A stretch of 64,000 nucleotides of DNA, from NCBI GenBank assembly GCA_010093485.1, contig MU001498.1:239697-303696 (forward strand), in the 5' to 3' direction. Positions 51,601 to 62,231 of this stretch are shown here, piece after piece. The translations under genes and the position numbers were made by a program. Below the pieces are notes generated by a model. The model was not told the origin of the DNA. It made no database searches and was given only the letters and a program-made list of their open reading frames with translations. Each line of letters opens with the position of its first letter. Within the stretch, counting starts at the first letter, position 1. This DNA comes from Karstenula rhodostoma CBS 690.94 (Eukaryota; Ascomycota; Dothideomycetes; Pleosporales; Didymosphaeriaceae).

Positions 51601-52883
51601 CCTTCTACCGGTGGGCGCAACACGTCCACAAGAAGAGGCGGAGGGCTGAGGCGCGTCAACTTCGAGACCGACGACGGAAATTGAAGGCTGAGATCGAAGC
51701 TGCAAAAAGCTCGGCAGCGAGCTCGGCGGCCAGTCCACCAGCTCAAGAGATTAAGGCTGTCGCAGAGGTTCCCGTTGACCAACCTGTTACTCTTCGTCCC
51801 AACAGCCTTAGCAATGGCGTCTCTAGGCGAACGCAGCACACAAGCCAGCCGCCCGCACAGCCAGATCAACGAAATGGCGAGTCTTCGACCAGACCAATTC
51901 TCGACTTCTCACAATCGTACTACGAAGCTCGAGCACAATCTAACGAAAGACGAGTGACTGTCGACCGGACAGAAACGGACTACTTCCGACTCCGCGCCAT
52001 GGGGATTGACCCAAACAAGCTCCGGAAACGCAGCTACGACTCTTCCGACGAGGAAGACGCCCAGCAAGCCGACAACAAGCGCGCCCGTACTTCCAGTTCA
52101 TCTACGGGACAACAAGCCCTGGTCAACTTCCGAAAGTCCCTCCCACCCCCGACCACCGACGAAGAGCGCATCGCCCGCTTCCGCGCCATCAAAGAATCCA
52201 TGGCGAAGAAGCGCAGCCACACGCCCTCCCGCTCCGTCGACTTCAACAGCAGCCGCATGTCCACGTTCAACGCCTCAACAACCAGCCAGATCATCCAGCG
52301 CGCGCGGGAAACCCTCGCTCAGTTCTCGCCGTCCCGACAGTCTACACTGGACAGGAGCTTCGCCCGCAGCACGGGCACGCCGCTCCCCAGCGACAAGCCC
52401 GCGTACTGGGGCCGCCAGAGCCGCTTCGTGCCGCAGCATCTGTACGGCCAGCCCGAGGCGATACGCGCGTATCGCGCGCAGGTTGCCGGGCGGAGTCCCG
52501 CGGGGAGCCAGGCGTCGCCGGGTGCGCTGTCTCAAGAAAAGCGGAAGATGGTAGAGAACGCGCCCGAGCCGCCGGGCTTCTTGTCGTCCCCGGTTCCAGC
52601 GCAGCAGTCGTACTTTCCCACGCAGCAAGGCTTCGACGTCGATGCTGACGTCGTTATGCTTGGGGACGACGCTGATGGCGAGGATGAAGGCGGTGAGGGC
52701 GAGTTTGACGATTACAGCGATGGAGACGAGGAGCTGGAAGGGGAGGAGGGGGAGTTTTACTCTGGGGACGAAGACGAAGAGGACCAGGGAGAGGGTGACG
52801 AGTACTCCGAGGACGAAGACGGAGAGGAGTTCGCGCAGCAGCCGGGCGGTAACGAACACGACGCTATCGAGTTGTCTGACTAG
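48669..52883 (+). CDS. Sac3/GANP-family mRNA export factor
   Basis: Nuclear-pore-associated mRNA export scaffold (TREX-2 type). Model exons: 48669-48898, 48935-49027, 49071-49194, 49241-49552, 49599-52883, giving 1347 residues in one frame. The N-terminus is RGG-rich (GRGRGRGGGGFRGANRGRGG). The Sac3 domain begins with HGLCEDMCPEYERVRRIVQ and continues through YLDGWIWDRSRAVR, FLRCYEMCIRFHLLSMHQML and a PCI-like region (VSYLMACAAATRFMS). Then come FG/Ala/Ser-rich nucleoporin-like sequence (about 430-620), a long coiled coil rich in Glu/Arg/Gln (about 625-730), and an acidic tail. Exon 2 is uncertain. An alternative acceptor at 48951 reads a coiled-coil-like ELRKMLEKKKKEEQLATRYD but meets TGA at 49024 before any GT donor. 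Paralogue assignment within Sac3 proteins is open. Confidence 0.9.
50570..50592 (+). repeat. Coding CAG/GCA microsatellite
   Basis: TGCTGCAGCAGCAGCAGCAGCA in the Sac3-family gene, coding a run of seven or so Ala. Seen directly. Confidence 0.85.
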
Positions 52884-55114
52884 CAGTCGGTTTTTTTTCC
52901 GTCCGCCTTCAAACACATCACTGCGAAGCAGGATCACGGGTCATCGAGGGAGATTGCGTGCTTGTGGGCACATACTCGATGCACTCCCCGCATCGAGAGC
53001 ACAAGAGGATGAGGGGGGAGACACCATGTCCACACCCCACCACGTCACCAACCACTGCCCTACTTTCCCGTCCCCTCCTGTTCTTTTCCCTTTCCAATAT
53101 GTTATAGCATAGCGACGGCGTTCCGGACCACCACCACCCTCGGTGAGAGTGAACATGTACACTGGGCGGCCGTATTGCTTTCTTTCTTTCTCTCTTTGTT
53201 TTTTGTTCTGCGGGAATTCGCCAGAGAGGGGGATGAAACCACGGTCATGATACCCACACCCATCCAACGTTGCTAAGGCCGGAAAGATTTCTGGTACTGT
53301 ATAGTGCAGGACAGTATATGGGCTAGGTAGCTAACCCGAGGCACGGGTCAAAAGTACATATGTACGCAGATTCATGGACATGCACTGTCTATACGTTTTT
53401 TCTTTTTGCGAGGGGCTATCCATATCAGACACTGACGCTCCCTTGGCTCTGGCAAAACAGCAGCCAGACAAGCACGCTGCTCACCACCGTCCACCACAAC
53501 CGCCCATCCGCACACGCGCTCATCCCGCCCGCTCCCTTGACCGCCCCTTCCTATTCCCCTCGCAAGATGCAAATCCCACGCACACACCGACACGGCACAC
53601 TCCCTTGCCTTACCCGGAAACCCAACCCAACGAAACAAAACTCCATGCACATCACTCCGCATACCCTACTTACAAGCACAAGCACAGCATGTCATGTCAT
53701 GTCATGTCATGTCCACCATATCCACCATCCTCGTCTCCCCAAGCGCCGCTACAACGCCCACCGACCATGCACCATGCATCCTGCAGCTGCCCCCTCGACA
53801 GCACCTAGCGGTATGTTTCAACCGCGTGGGTCCGCACCGCACCGCACCGCGTGCCGTGATCCCCAGCGGCAACGCCCGCATTCGAACGGCGCTTATCCCC
53901 CTTCGCATAGCCGCCGGCTTGGCATGTGTGCTACGCCCTCCTGCAGTTGTGGGGTGAGCAGGAGGGGAGGGCAGGACAGGACAGGACGGTGGTGCGTTGG
54001 CAGAAAAAGAAAAAGCAAAAGCAAAAGCCATGCGGGTCCGAATCCGGGAATAGGTCGGGTAGGTGGGTAACTGCTGTAGGTGGTTAAACGTGGGGTGTAT
54101 GAACTGGCGGAAAAGCGGGTGGGCGAGGTGCCGATTCCGCGGTCGGTCGGTTGCTGGGGCGTGTTCCTGGCGAGGGTAGGGTGTGACAGCATCCATGGCG
54201 GAGGGTGTTGAATGTTCGATGTTCGGTGTGTGGCTGTCCCGTGTCGCCGTTCCGACCGCACCGTGTCGATCGAAGTTTCCGACCTGGTACGGCGCGACCA
54301 ACACTCGTCAATGTGGGTGCATGGAGACTGTAGCGCGTCGAGACTGCATGCAGAAGCTGCGAGATGGTATCGGAATCCAGCGTTGTTTACATAGCGCCAC
54401 GGCGCGGGGGGGCTTCCGTTCACGGCGCCCTGCAGCGAAGCGAGTGTCGTGCGTCTGTGCCGCGCATATGGGATCCAACTTTTTCTAAACCAAGGCTGTC
54501 CCTGCGGACATGCAGCATGACACAAAACGCCAGAATCGGCGAGGCCGTGGAACAGAGCCCAGCCTCATCGTCGTCTTCAGTGATGACTTCATCGGGCCTT
54601 GCTATACCCCGGTCATGCAGCCTACACCAACACCAACATTTCCACCGATGAATTTCGTTTATCTTCGTATTGCAGGAGCGAACGGTGAGCGCAGAGGCGG
54701 CCGGAGGACGCAGTGTAACATGCCCATTGATTTCCGTCGATGCGAAGAGCGGCACGGGGAAGCGGTTGCTCGCGCACTGAACGTAAATGGTGGGGGGTGT
54801 ACAGCGCTTAAGACATGACATGACCGTGGCGGGCACAACAGGGGTTCGACGCGAGTGGACGGAATCGTTCTCCGGATCAGATGCATTATAGCCAGGACTG
54901 AACGGGAAATAAAATCGAGCGGAAGTGTGATTGAAAGAGAAGACAACAGGGGTATCATTTTTCCGATCAGCTAGCTAAATTGCCTTAGCCAATGCAACAA
55001 TATGCAGTTGTGATCATAGCTCGCATCGACCCCGTCAGGACCCAGAACCCAGGAATCATACACAGTCGTTAGGATATACGATCGGGAGGTCGAACTCGAG
55101 ATGGAGCATACGCC
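52884..55114. other. Intergenic region, about 2.2 kb
   Basis: No supported gene. It contains a CATGT repeat (53688-53712), a CCGCACCGCACCGCACCG tract near 53835 and an AGGACAGGACAGGACGG tract near 53972. Long open frames at 53360-54070 and 53893-54525 run antisense to each other through compositionally simple sequence and look like chance. Confidence 0.45.
53688..53712 (+). repeat. CATGT pentanucleotide repeat
   Basis: Five tandem CATGT units. Seen directly. Confidence 0.85.
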
Positions 55115-57026
55115 CTAGCGGGGTTGAACTGCAGGAAAGAATCGGGGACCCGAGTATCCGTAGAACTGGACGCTCTCGATGTCGATATTGCCGTCGTGCG
55201 TGGGGCTCCATAACTTCAATAGGACGTGCTTCCCTGAGCTAGTGAGATGTTAGCGGCATTGACCGAAGAACGCGCGAGATCAGCTTACATTGCAGGATGG
55301 AATTTGATCGTGATTTTGTTCTTGTGGCGCGCAATAAAGAAGCGGGCATGAGGCTGGATGATGTTCTCGGATTCTGGCCGGCTAAGCTTGGGTTCGATAC
55401 GGCTTGGGGTGCGAAGACGTGTCGCCCTTATCGGATCAATGTTGTGAACGTGTTGCAAAGTCCTCCACCTCTGAGCCTGCTCTTGCAAGCTCCGAAGACG
55501 TGGAGACCCCAGAGGCTCCGCGCGGCGCAGAATGGCGGGCGGTTGATGGATTAATTCGTCGCGGTCGTCGTCGTCCTCGCCTTCAGACCGGTATCGACTT
55601 TCGCGCCGAAGTCGGTCTGCCATCACAGCAGCGGAAGGTAATGCTTCGCTCTCTTCTGAGTCTTCAGGTTCACTCTCCATAGTAGTCGTGAAGGGCGGTG
55701 GTGTCGGTGCAGAGATGCCCGCGGCGTTGGCGTCGCCTTCTTCTATGTGATAAGGACATTCATTAACAACGTCCTCTTCATCGTCAACACCAAGCTGCTC
55801 ATCCCGTTGGTCCCGCGCTACCCGTGCCGGATCCGTCGTTCTTGGACGCTGGCTGTGAAGCATTCTCTCGGCCAGAGAATCCCAAACTGCCTCGTCTTGC
55901 ATTGCTTCCTGGAAGGAAAGCATTTCACCATCATCCTCACCTCTAGGCAGACTTGGGGAGGGCGAGGGCGGCGAGACGTTGGAGTCGTGCGTGTAGTATT
56001 CGATTTCGTAAGCCGAGGTTCCAGAGAGCAGTTTATCTGGAGACATGGCCACAAAAACCAATCCCTCCTGTACAGGAGCGGTGAAGCCTCGATCTGGTGC
56101 GCGGATTACCATCTTCTCCAAACAGAAGGGCATTTCGCCGATGTGCCTGAGCAAGATGTTACAGCTCCCGGTTTGACTACAGTACACGCTCTTGTCGTTG
56201 CTCAATACGTTCTGGACCCTATATAGAGAGCTGTCCCTGTCGTATTCACCGCCGTCGCAGCTGACCACCTCCATGCGGAGCCTTCCACGAGCCACCTGTC
56301 CCTTGTAGCCATACCTGAAACCATCATACTCGGAGACTGGCGTAGCAGAGTGATCGAGCCTCCTCCTCTTTGTCTGTCTGCGTTGGCTGTCAAGACCGCT
56401 TGGCGGGCTGCGCTCTCGCCGGGAGGTGTGGAAAGAGTTCAGCGGGTGGTCGCTCAGGGAGTGCAGCACGTCGGTCGCGGGGTCTTCGATGACGGAGCGT
56501 GCGTCTCTCACCCTCTGGTGGGCGCGACGAAGGTAACGCTCGCTCGGTGTAGCACTTGGTCTGCCGAAGCCTAATCGAAGTACAAAGTCAGCCGTGTTTG
56601 CGTGGGCGCGACTAGACACAGCCTGGCACACCATGTCCGTTCCAAGATAGCGTGCACCAGCTGAACCGTCTACGTTGTAGGTTGTCATTACGTACTGCTG
56701 CGCTGCACATGGGTGTCCTCAGGCGCGCGCTCGGCGTGACGGGGTACGCGGGCGGGACGAGCAGTTGGCCGGCGCCGAGAGATTACGTCTCTGGGTGTCG
56801 TCGGCCTTCTGTGCAACGCTTCATCGTCGTCGTCGGCGGCGGCTTGTTGGCGGCGTTGGTTTATGAAGTCGGTGAGCTGGTTGATGCGTGTGCGAGGTGA
56901 CGTCCGTGGTGGAACAGCGGGCGGCGGGGAGGCGGAGGCTTGCGGGAAATCAAAGCCGCCCGTGGCAAAAGGAAGTTCGGCGGGTGGGGGCGGCGGCGAC
57001 GGGGAGGTGGGCTGCGTTCTCGGCAT
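55115..57026 (-). CDS. Conserved fungal protein with split beta-sandwich-like halves, function unknown
   Basis: 578 residues. Exons on the minus strand: 57026-56696, 56570-55289, 55238-55115. Residues 1-110 are Pro-rich and disordered. A Lys/Arg cluster (KRRRLDH, about 190) is a possible nuclear signal. The first conserved half is at about 200-295: YKGQVARGRLRMEVVSCDGG, LSNDKSVYCSQTGSCNILLR, VREG-like VQEGLVFVAMSPDKLL. The second is at about 518-578: HARFFIARHKNKITIKFHPA, then GKHVLLKLWSP, GNIDIESVQFYGYSGPRFFP. Between them is about 225 residues of acidic, disordered sequence. The two halves together read like one discoidin/APC10-style jelly-roll interrupted by a long loop (inference). The last acceptor is CACTAG, not the later CTCAG, because only it restores the conserved frame. 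Divergent from AOS1, 295 bp between ATGs. Confidence 0.87.
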
Positions 57027-57321
57027 GGAGGGAGGGTGTTGTGGCTTCGGTCGGCGACGAGGTCGAGATGGAAGGGGTACGGTCGGTCCGTTGCGAAAGC
57101 AGGTAGTGACGATCGGCTTGCGCACCCCACATCAATCCCACATGGGCCCGTGCGCCTAGCGTGCGGCTCTGCCTCTCACTCCCGGGAGCTCCTTCCTCGC
57201 CGCAGCAGCCAATTGCAACCGCGTTCGTGCCTTCTTCTTCCTCGCAGCCAACCTTCTCGTTCCTGGCTTCTGCGCGCTGCTCTGCCTGTCACACACCCAA
57301 CACATCGCCGCCCCCAGCAAA

Positions 57322-58606
57322 ATGGCCGACCCCGCTGCGCCCGCGACAAACGGCCAAGGCACCTTCCCTGCACCGGACGCCGCAGGCGAGCTCGTTGCAG
57401 CCATTGCCCAGGCCGAGACTGTGTCTGCAGGTGGGCTTGCTGCCTCCATTGTGCGGCGCAACCGCTGATCCTCCCAGACGAGATTGCTCTTTACGACCGA
57501 CAGATCCGCCTCTGGGGCCTCGAGGCGCAGAATAAGATCCGCAATGCCAACATTCTCCTCGTGTCCATGAAGGCCCTCGCCAACGAGGTTGCGAAGAACT
57601 TGGTGCTGGCAGGCATTAGCTCAATCACACTCGCCGACCACGAGGCAGTCACTGAAGAGGACGTAGGCGCCCAGTTCTTCCTCAGCGAAGCCGACGTAGG
57701 CAAGAATGTGAGCGCGTGCCATCATAGCCATGCTTCTATGCTGACGAGCTTCAGCGCGCCCACGCAGCGGCTCCCCAGGTCCAGAAACTCAATCCTCGTG
57801 TCAAGGTCAACGTGCTTACTCACGATGTGTCCAAGGAGACTGACACTGGCTTCTTTGTGCCCTTTGACCTGATCATTGCTACCGACCTCGACTTCATCGC
57901 GCTGACCAACATCAACGGCTGTGCAAGGATCGCGAATCGCCCCTTCTATGCAGGAGGCAGCCACGGCATGTACGGATACATCTTTGCAGACCTGGGCCAA
58001 CACGACTTCGTCATCGAGAGGGAGGTGTCCAGGAAAACGGAACTCAAGGCGGAATCAGCGACACGGTCCGTGACCGGCGTCCAGTTCAAGAAGGAGAACG
58101 GCAAGAACATCGAGTTGGTTACAAAGCGCGAGCTGTACACCCCACTGCTACTGTCCAATACCTCGCCTCTTGCACCGGAGCTGCAGGGAAATACTCGCAA
58201 GCTGAAGAAGGTCCACCCTCTGCTTACCTGTATCCGCACGCTATGGGAGTGGCAGCGACAAGGCAATGGCAGTCCATTGGCCGCGCTGCCAGCCTTCACC
58301 GCCTCCGCCATGGACAGACACAAGGAGCTCACCCTGCCGCCCGAGACTCTTACCGGCGACTTTCTGAGAGACTTCCTCAGCAACCTGGGCTGCGAGATTG
58401 CACCGGTCACGGCCTACCTCGGCGGACAGCTGGCTCAGGATGTCATCAATGTTCTCGGCAAGCGAGAGCAGCCCATCCAGAACCTCATGCTGTTCGACGG
58501 CGAGGATAGCTCCGGACCAGTGTATGCCCTCCACCCCATTTTTGTGAATGATCCTGTGCCAACGATTATATCCCTGCCTGTCGATGCGCCCATCGTGCTG
58601 GCTTGA
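57322..58606 (+). CDS. AOS1: SUMO-activating enzyme E1 subunit Aos1
   Basis: Non-catalytic half of the heterodimeric SUMO E1; with Uba2 it adenylates SUMO in the nucleus. It has 396 residues. Exons: 57322-57430, 57478-57707, 57755-58606. After an Ala-rich N-terminus, DEIALYDRQIRLWGLEAQNK (split by intron 1) is the diagnostic E1 opening. It is followed by the adenylation-domain strand and helix ANILLVSMKALANEVAKNLV, ITLADHEAVTEEDVGAQFFL and NPRVKVNVLTHDV. A C-terminal segment, ITPVTA-like APVTAYLGGQLAQDVINVL, closes the fold. There is no catalytic Cys domain, as expected for Aos1. The Gly-rich nucleotide loop is replaced by SMKALA, a known variation in the inactive-like subunits (from memory). 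Length fits the family. Confidence 0.95.
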
Positions 58607-59170
58607 AAGGGTTGCTAATTGGATTGGTGCAGGTACTGTCTTTCTAACCGAGAAACTACGAAGCTGGCCATTGTCGACGATTCCGAATCGGTACTGAGGG
58701 CGTTGGTTGCAGGTCAAGTTCCAAGTCAACATTAGGAACTGTTGGATAATCTTTTGCATTTCATGGGGAGTACATGGTTATCAGAGATACCCACTTAACA
58801 GCGCGCATGCGCGGAGTGCAAAGGGCATCTGTGCACAGCAATGATTTCTATTGCAGTTTCACCGTTCGAGTAGCCATATCGCCCGTCCGGGGACACGTCG
58901 GAGACCAGACCTCAAGCACAACGCAGTGTCTAGTAGAAACAGCTCACACCCGTTCGAGGCCGCGATGCGTAGCTCTGAAGCAACGCCTCGATAGTATAAT
59001 GGCGACATAATAATCAATAGCATTACTGCTCAATGCAGACCGTCTAAATTCCCACCACCCTCTGCCCAAGCAGAATTAGCGTATTATGCATCATCAAACA
59101 CTAGGCCTATCCACGGAAAACCACCACTTGTCAATTCTAATCGACTCTTTGACCTAAAGCAGCTCCCACC
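58607..59170. other. Intergenic region between convergent genes
   Basis: 564 bp between the AOS1 stop and the PBN1 stop. No gene or notable site. Confidence 0.45.
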
Positions 59171-60757
59171 TCATTGCTTCTTCTTCTCCGCTTTGATCTC
59201 TTGCTTCCCCCTATCACTAAACAACACCCAACACAGCCCCACAAACGCACACACGACGACCCCAATCGTCCCCGTCTCAACCCACCCCGCTGCGCTCGTA
59301 TCAAGCACCGGCACATCAATCCAGCTTACCAGCTCCCCCGTCCCGTTCCCGCTCGCCTCCGGCGGCACATGCATGAACCGCGTGCCCGCTCCAAACGCGC
59401 CGTCGTACCCCAGATTTACGCGGTCGAACGGGTTCCCAGCGCTATCCTGCTCTGCGGCGCAGCCCCAGAAGACGACAGGCCAGGGGACGGGGACGGGTGT
59501 GTGGCTGCGCGGGGAGGCGGGGAGGTAGCGCAGGTGCAGGGGGATGCGGGATGTCCAGTTACCACCAGCTGCTTTGTCTTTGGCGTCTTCTTCTGGGGGC
59601 GGTGGGACAGCGAGTTCGAAGAGGGCGGCGGAGCCCCACTGGGGGACGACCCAGTCCGGGGCCTCGAGGTCCGTGGCGCCGCTGACGCGTTGCAGCGCAA
59701 CGAGGTTCTGCGCAGAGAGGAAGAGCGGGTCTGCGAATTGGTACTTGTCGATGAAGAGGTAGGACGGGAGCGTGAGGTAGGTGTATAACGCGCAGCTCTC
59801 GGCCGGTGGCTCGAGCTTCCCGTCAAAGCTGACTTCCAGCGTCGGATGCAGACCCGTGGGGTGCGTGAAGCGCGCTGTGTAGCTCAGCCCCGGGGAGGCG
59901 GAGAGCGGGTAGTGGCGGGCGGGTGCCTGGAAGCGCGTGGGCTTGGGCGCGGCGGAGGGCCCGAGGACGGTGAGGAAGCCTGCAAAGGCGAGGTCTTCGG
60001 GGTCGGGGTTTGGCTCGTGGGTGAGGACGCCGACTTCGGTTGTGTGGATGGAGTGGGGGGAAGTGAGGATGGTTGTCCAGCCTGCGGGAGGGGGTGTGGA
60101 GAGGGCGGTTAGGGTGAGGATGGGTGCCGGAGCGCTGTAGTCGATGTCGAGGTAGGAGGCTTCGAGAAGCGAGGTTGCATATTCTATGCACGTTGTTGAA
60201 GATGGCGGACATAAGGTCTCTTCTATGAAGGAGGCCAGCTTGTTCAAGGTCGGGAGGTAGGAGTAGTACTGCAGTGAGGCGGATGGCTTCTCGTTCCCAT
60301 CCTCATCCGCGTGGATAAGTGGCGTTGCTACTTCGTCTGCATCCGTGCCAGACGAGCATTTTGCTGCTGGGTCGAACACCGTGTGTAGAAGATCGCAGAG
60401 TTGTCCTTTGGGTTGTGATTTATGTGGCGTAAAAGACACATGGAGGCCTGGCGATACACGTGACGTGAAAGGTGGGATGGCGGTGTATGGCTTCAAAGAG
60501 GCCCATTTGATGTGTAATTCCTGCCACTGCTTGAGTGTAGTACGTAGCTACATAGCATCAGCCAAAGTTCTCCATACGGGGCAAAGGATATGGATAAACT
60601 GAAGTACCTCTGTAGGAAGTTCATCTAGGCTGAAGGTAATGCGGTGTTCTTGGACAGCTTTGAGGCCTCTCAACGAGAGAGATCCATCCTTGACTTCCAG
60701 CTGCTCTGGAGTGAAAGAGTCTGGATCTTCTACTAAGTAAGTTATTCGCTGTTTCAT
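59171..60757 (-). CDS. PBN1: GPI mannosyltransferase I accessory subunit Pbn1/PIG-X
   Basis: ER membrane glycoprotein that stabilises the first GPI mannosyltransferase (Gpi14/PIG-M). It has 501 residues. Exons on the minus strand: 60757-60608 and 60526-59171. The N-terminus MKQRITYLVEDPDSFTPEQL matches the Pbn1 start. Late conserved PIG-X segments are FTHPTGLHPTLEVSF and YTYLTLPSYLFIDKYQFADP (about 285-320). A C-terminal transmembrane helix at about 472-490 is followed by KAEKKKQ, whose KK at -3/-4 fits an ER retrieval signal. The exon 2 acceptor can be any of three nearby AGs in frame, changing up to three residues; I took CAG before TGG. Divergent from the SARAF-like gene. Confidence 0.92.
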
Positions 60758-61061
60758 TGTTGGTGGGATGTTGGATTAGCTGGAGGCGCAACATACACAT
60801 GTGCACCGTTCACGCGATGCTGTAACGTATCTGCCTCTAACCTGATAGAGACGTAAATTACCGACTCTGCCACCAGTGACGACATAGCGCCAAGCTGCCC
60901 ACTTCAGTTCGCCATTGACACAAGCTGTAGCCTTGTACTATCAACACCTATACCGTGTCCTTTATCCGTGTCCTTTATACGTGTCGCCACACATGGCCTT
61001 ATAGCCGAGTCTCCTCTACCAAAAACTTGACTCTTTCGCTCTCCGAAGCGCACAATCCACG
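60758..61061. promoter_or_regulatory. Shared divergent promoter region of PBN1 and the SARAF-like gene
   Basis: 304 bp between the two ATGs. It contains a direct repeat of the phrase GTGTCCTTTAT(C/A)CGTGTC at about 60955-60985. Both flanking products are ER membrane proteins, so co-regulation is possible but not shown. Confidence 0.4.
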
Positions 61062-62015
61062 ATGCGCCCACTCAACTTCCTCTCCTCTGCGCTGCTAGCC
61101 GCCACCACGCTTCTCGAACCCGCCTCCGCCCTCCGCTCCAACAAAATCAAGCTCTCCCAGATCCAGAGCCTGACCCTCCGCAAAGACCAACAAACCTCCC
61201 ACCGCCGCGTCTCCGCCATCCCCCAGCTCAAATGCATCGGCGGCTCGGCGCGTGGCCACTATGAGGTGGATGTCATGCGGTGTAAGAACAGTGGCGCTGA
61301 CTACGACGACGAAGCTATCCAGTGGACGTGCACTGCATCCCTACCTGAGGAGTTTAAACTCGGCTCGACGGATGTGATCTGTGAAGGATACGATTCCCCT
61401 GACGACCCGTATATCCTGAAAGGCAGCTGTGGGGTGGAATATAGGCTGGCGTTGACGGAGAAGGGCGAAGAGAAATATGGACACAAGAAGCCGTGGTTTG
61501 GAGGCGGCGATGACGATGGTGGCGAGCATCAGAAGACAACGGGCGACAAGGTTGTTGCGTCCGTGTTCTGGCTCATATTTATCGGCGTTGCAGCATGGAT
61601 TGTGTTCAACGCGGTGCGGAACTGGGCGACGGGACAGGGCGGCGCTGGAGCCGGCGTAGGCGGCAATCGACCGGGCTGGGGCGGCGGTGGAGGCGGTGGA
61701 TGGGGAGGAAACGACGACGATCCGCCGCCACCGTACGACTGGCGCCCGGGACAGGGACAGAACAAGCGGGCGTACGGAGGCACGGAAAACCAGGGCTGGA
61801 GACCGGGAATGTGGTCTGGTGCTCTGGGCGGAGCGGCGGCTGGGTATGCGGCAGGTCGGATGGGCGGCAGGAGCGGGAATCAGACGAGTGGCTCGGGCTG
61901 GGGCAATAGCGGGTGGAACAATGGAGAGGGTAGCTCGCGGTCGTCGTCTGGGTCGTCAAACTACTCTGGGACGAGACATGAGAGCACCGGCTTTGGCTCG
62001 ACGTCGCGCAGGTAG
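61062..62015 (+). CDS. SARAF-like store-operated calcium entry regulator
   Basis: ER single-pass membrane protein of the SARAF/TMEM66 family, which in animals slows store-operated calcium entry. It has 317 residues and a single exon. Signal peptide about 1-23 (MRPLNFLSSALLAATTLLEP). The luminal domain (about 30-140) carries conserved Cys and motifs LKCIGGSARGHYEVDVMRC, WTCTASLPEEFKLGSTDVIC and GYDSPDDPYILKGSCGVEY. The transmembrane helix is at about 164-186 (SVFWLIFIGVAAWIVFNAV). The cytoplasmic tail is Gly/Ser/Trp/Pro-rich and low complexity, with a PPPPYDW element. Fungi lack clear STIM/Orai partners (established, from memory), so its role here is open. Confidence 0.93.
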   Translation: MRPLNFLSSALLAATTLLEPASALRSNKIKLSQIQSLTLRKDQQTSHRRVSAIPQLKCIGGSARGHYEVDVMRCKNSGADYDDEAIQWTCTASLPEEFKLGSTDVICEGYDSPDDPYILKGSCGVEYRLALTEKGEEKYGHKKPWFGGGDDDGGEHQKTTGDKVVASVFWLIFIGVAAWIVFNAVRNWATGQGGAGAGVGGNRPGWGGGGGGGWGGNDDDPPPPYDWRPGQGQNKRAYGGTENQGWRPGMWSGALGGAAAGYAAGRMGGRSGNQTSGSGWGNSGWNNGEGSSRSSSGSSNYSGTRHESTGFGSTSRR

Positions 62016-62231
62016 TTGAGAGGTTCACCTTGGTTCGAAATTGATACCCATTTGCAATTACTATCCTCGTTCATATGACACATGAGCAGTGACAGAGAAC
62101 GCCTTGAACGCCCTGCCGTCCAATTAACCGATCAAACATCCCAAACTGCCCACACACAGGACAAAGCAGCGAGCCCAAAACCCCGCCTAACACCATCCCT
62201 CCTACAGCACCCCTCGTTACCCCAGGATACC
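62016..62231. other. Intergenic gap between convergent genes
   Basis: 216 bp between the stop codons of the SARAF-like gene and the BTB-like gene. Nothing visible beyond presumed 3' ends. Confidence 0.4.

Noticed and set aside
54030..54060. GGGTCCGAATCCGGG-like stretch considered as a tRNA T-arm
   Set aside because: No matching acceptor, D or anticodon arms could be folded around it.
53360..54836. Several long overlapping frames in the gap after the Sac3 gene
   Set aside because: Simple-sequence composition, opposite-strand overlap and no domains.
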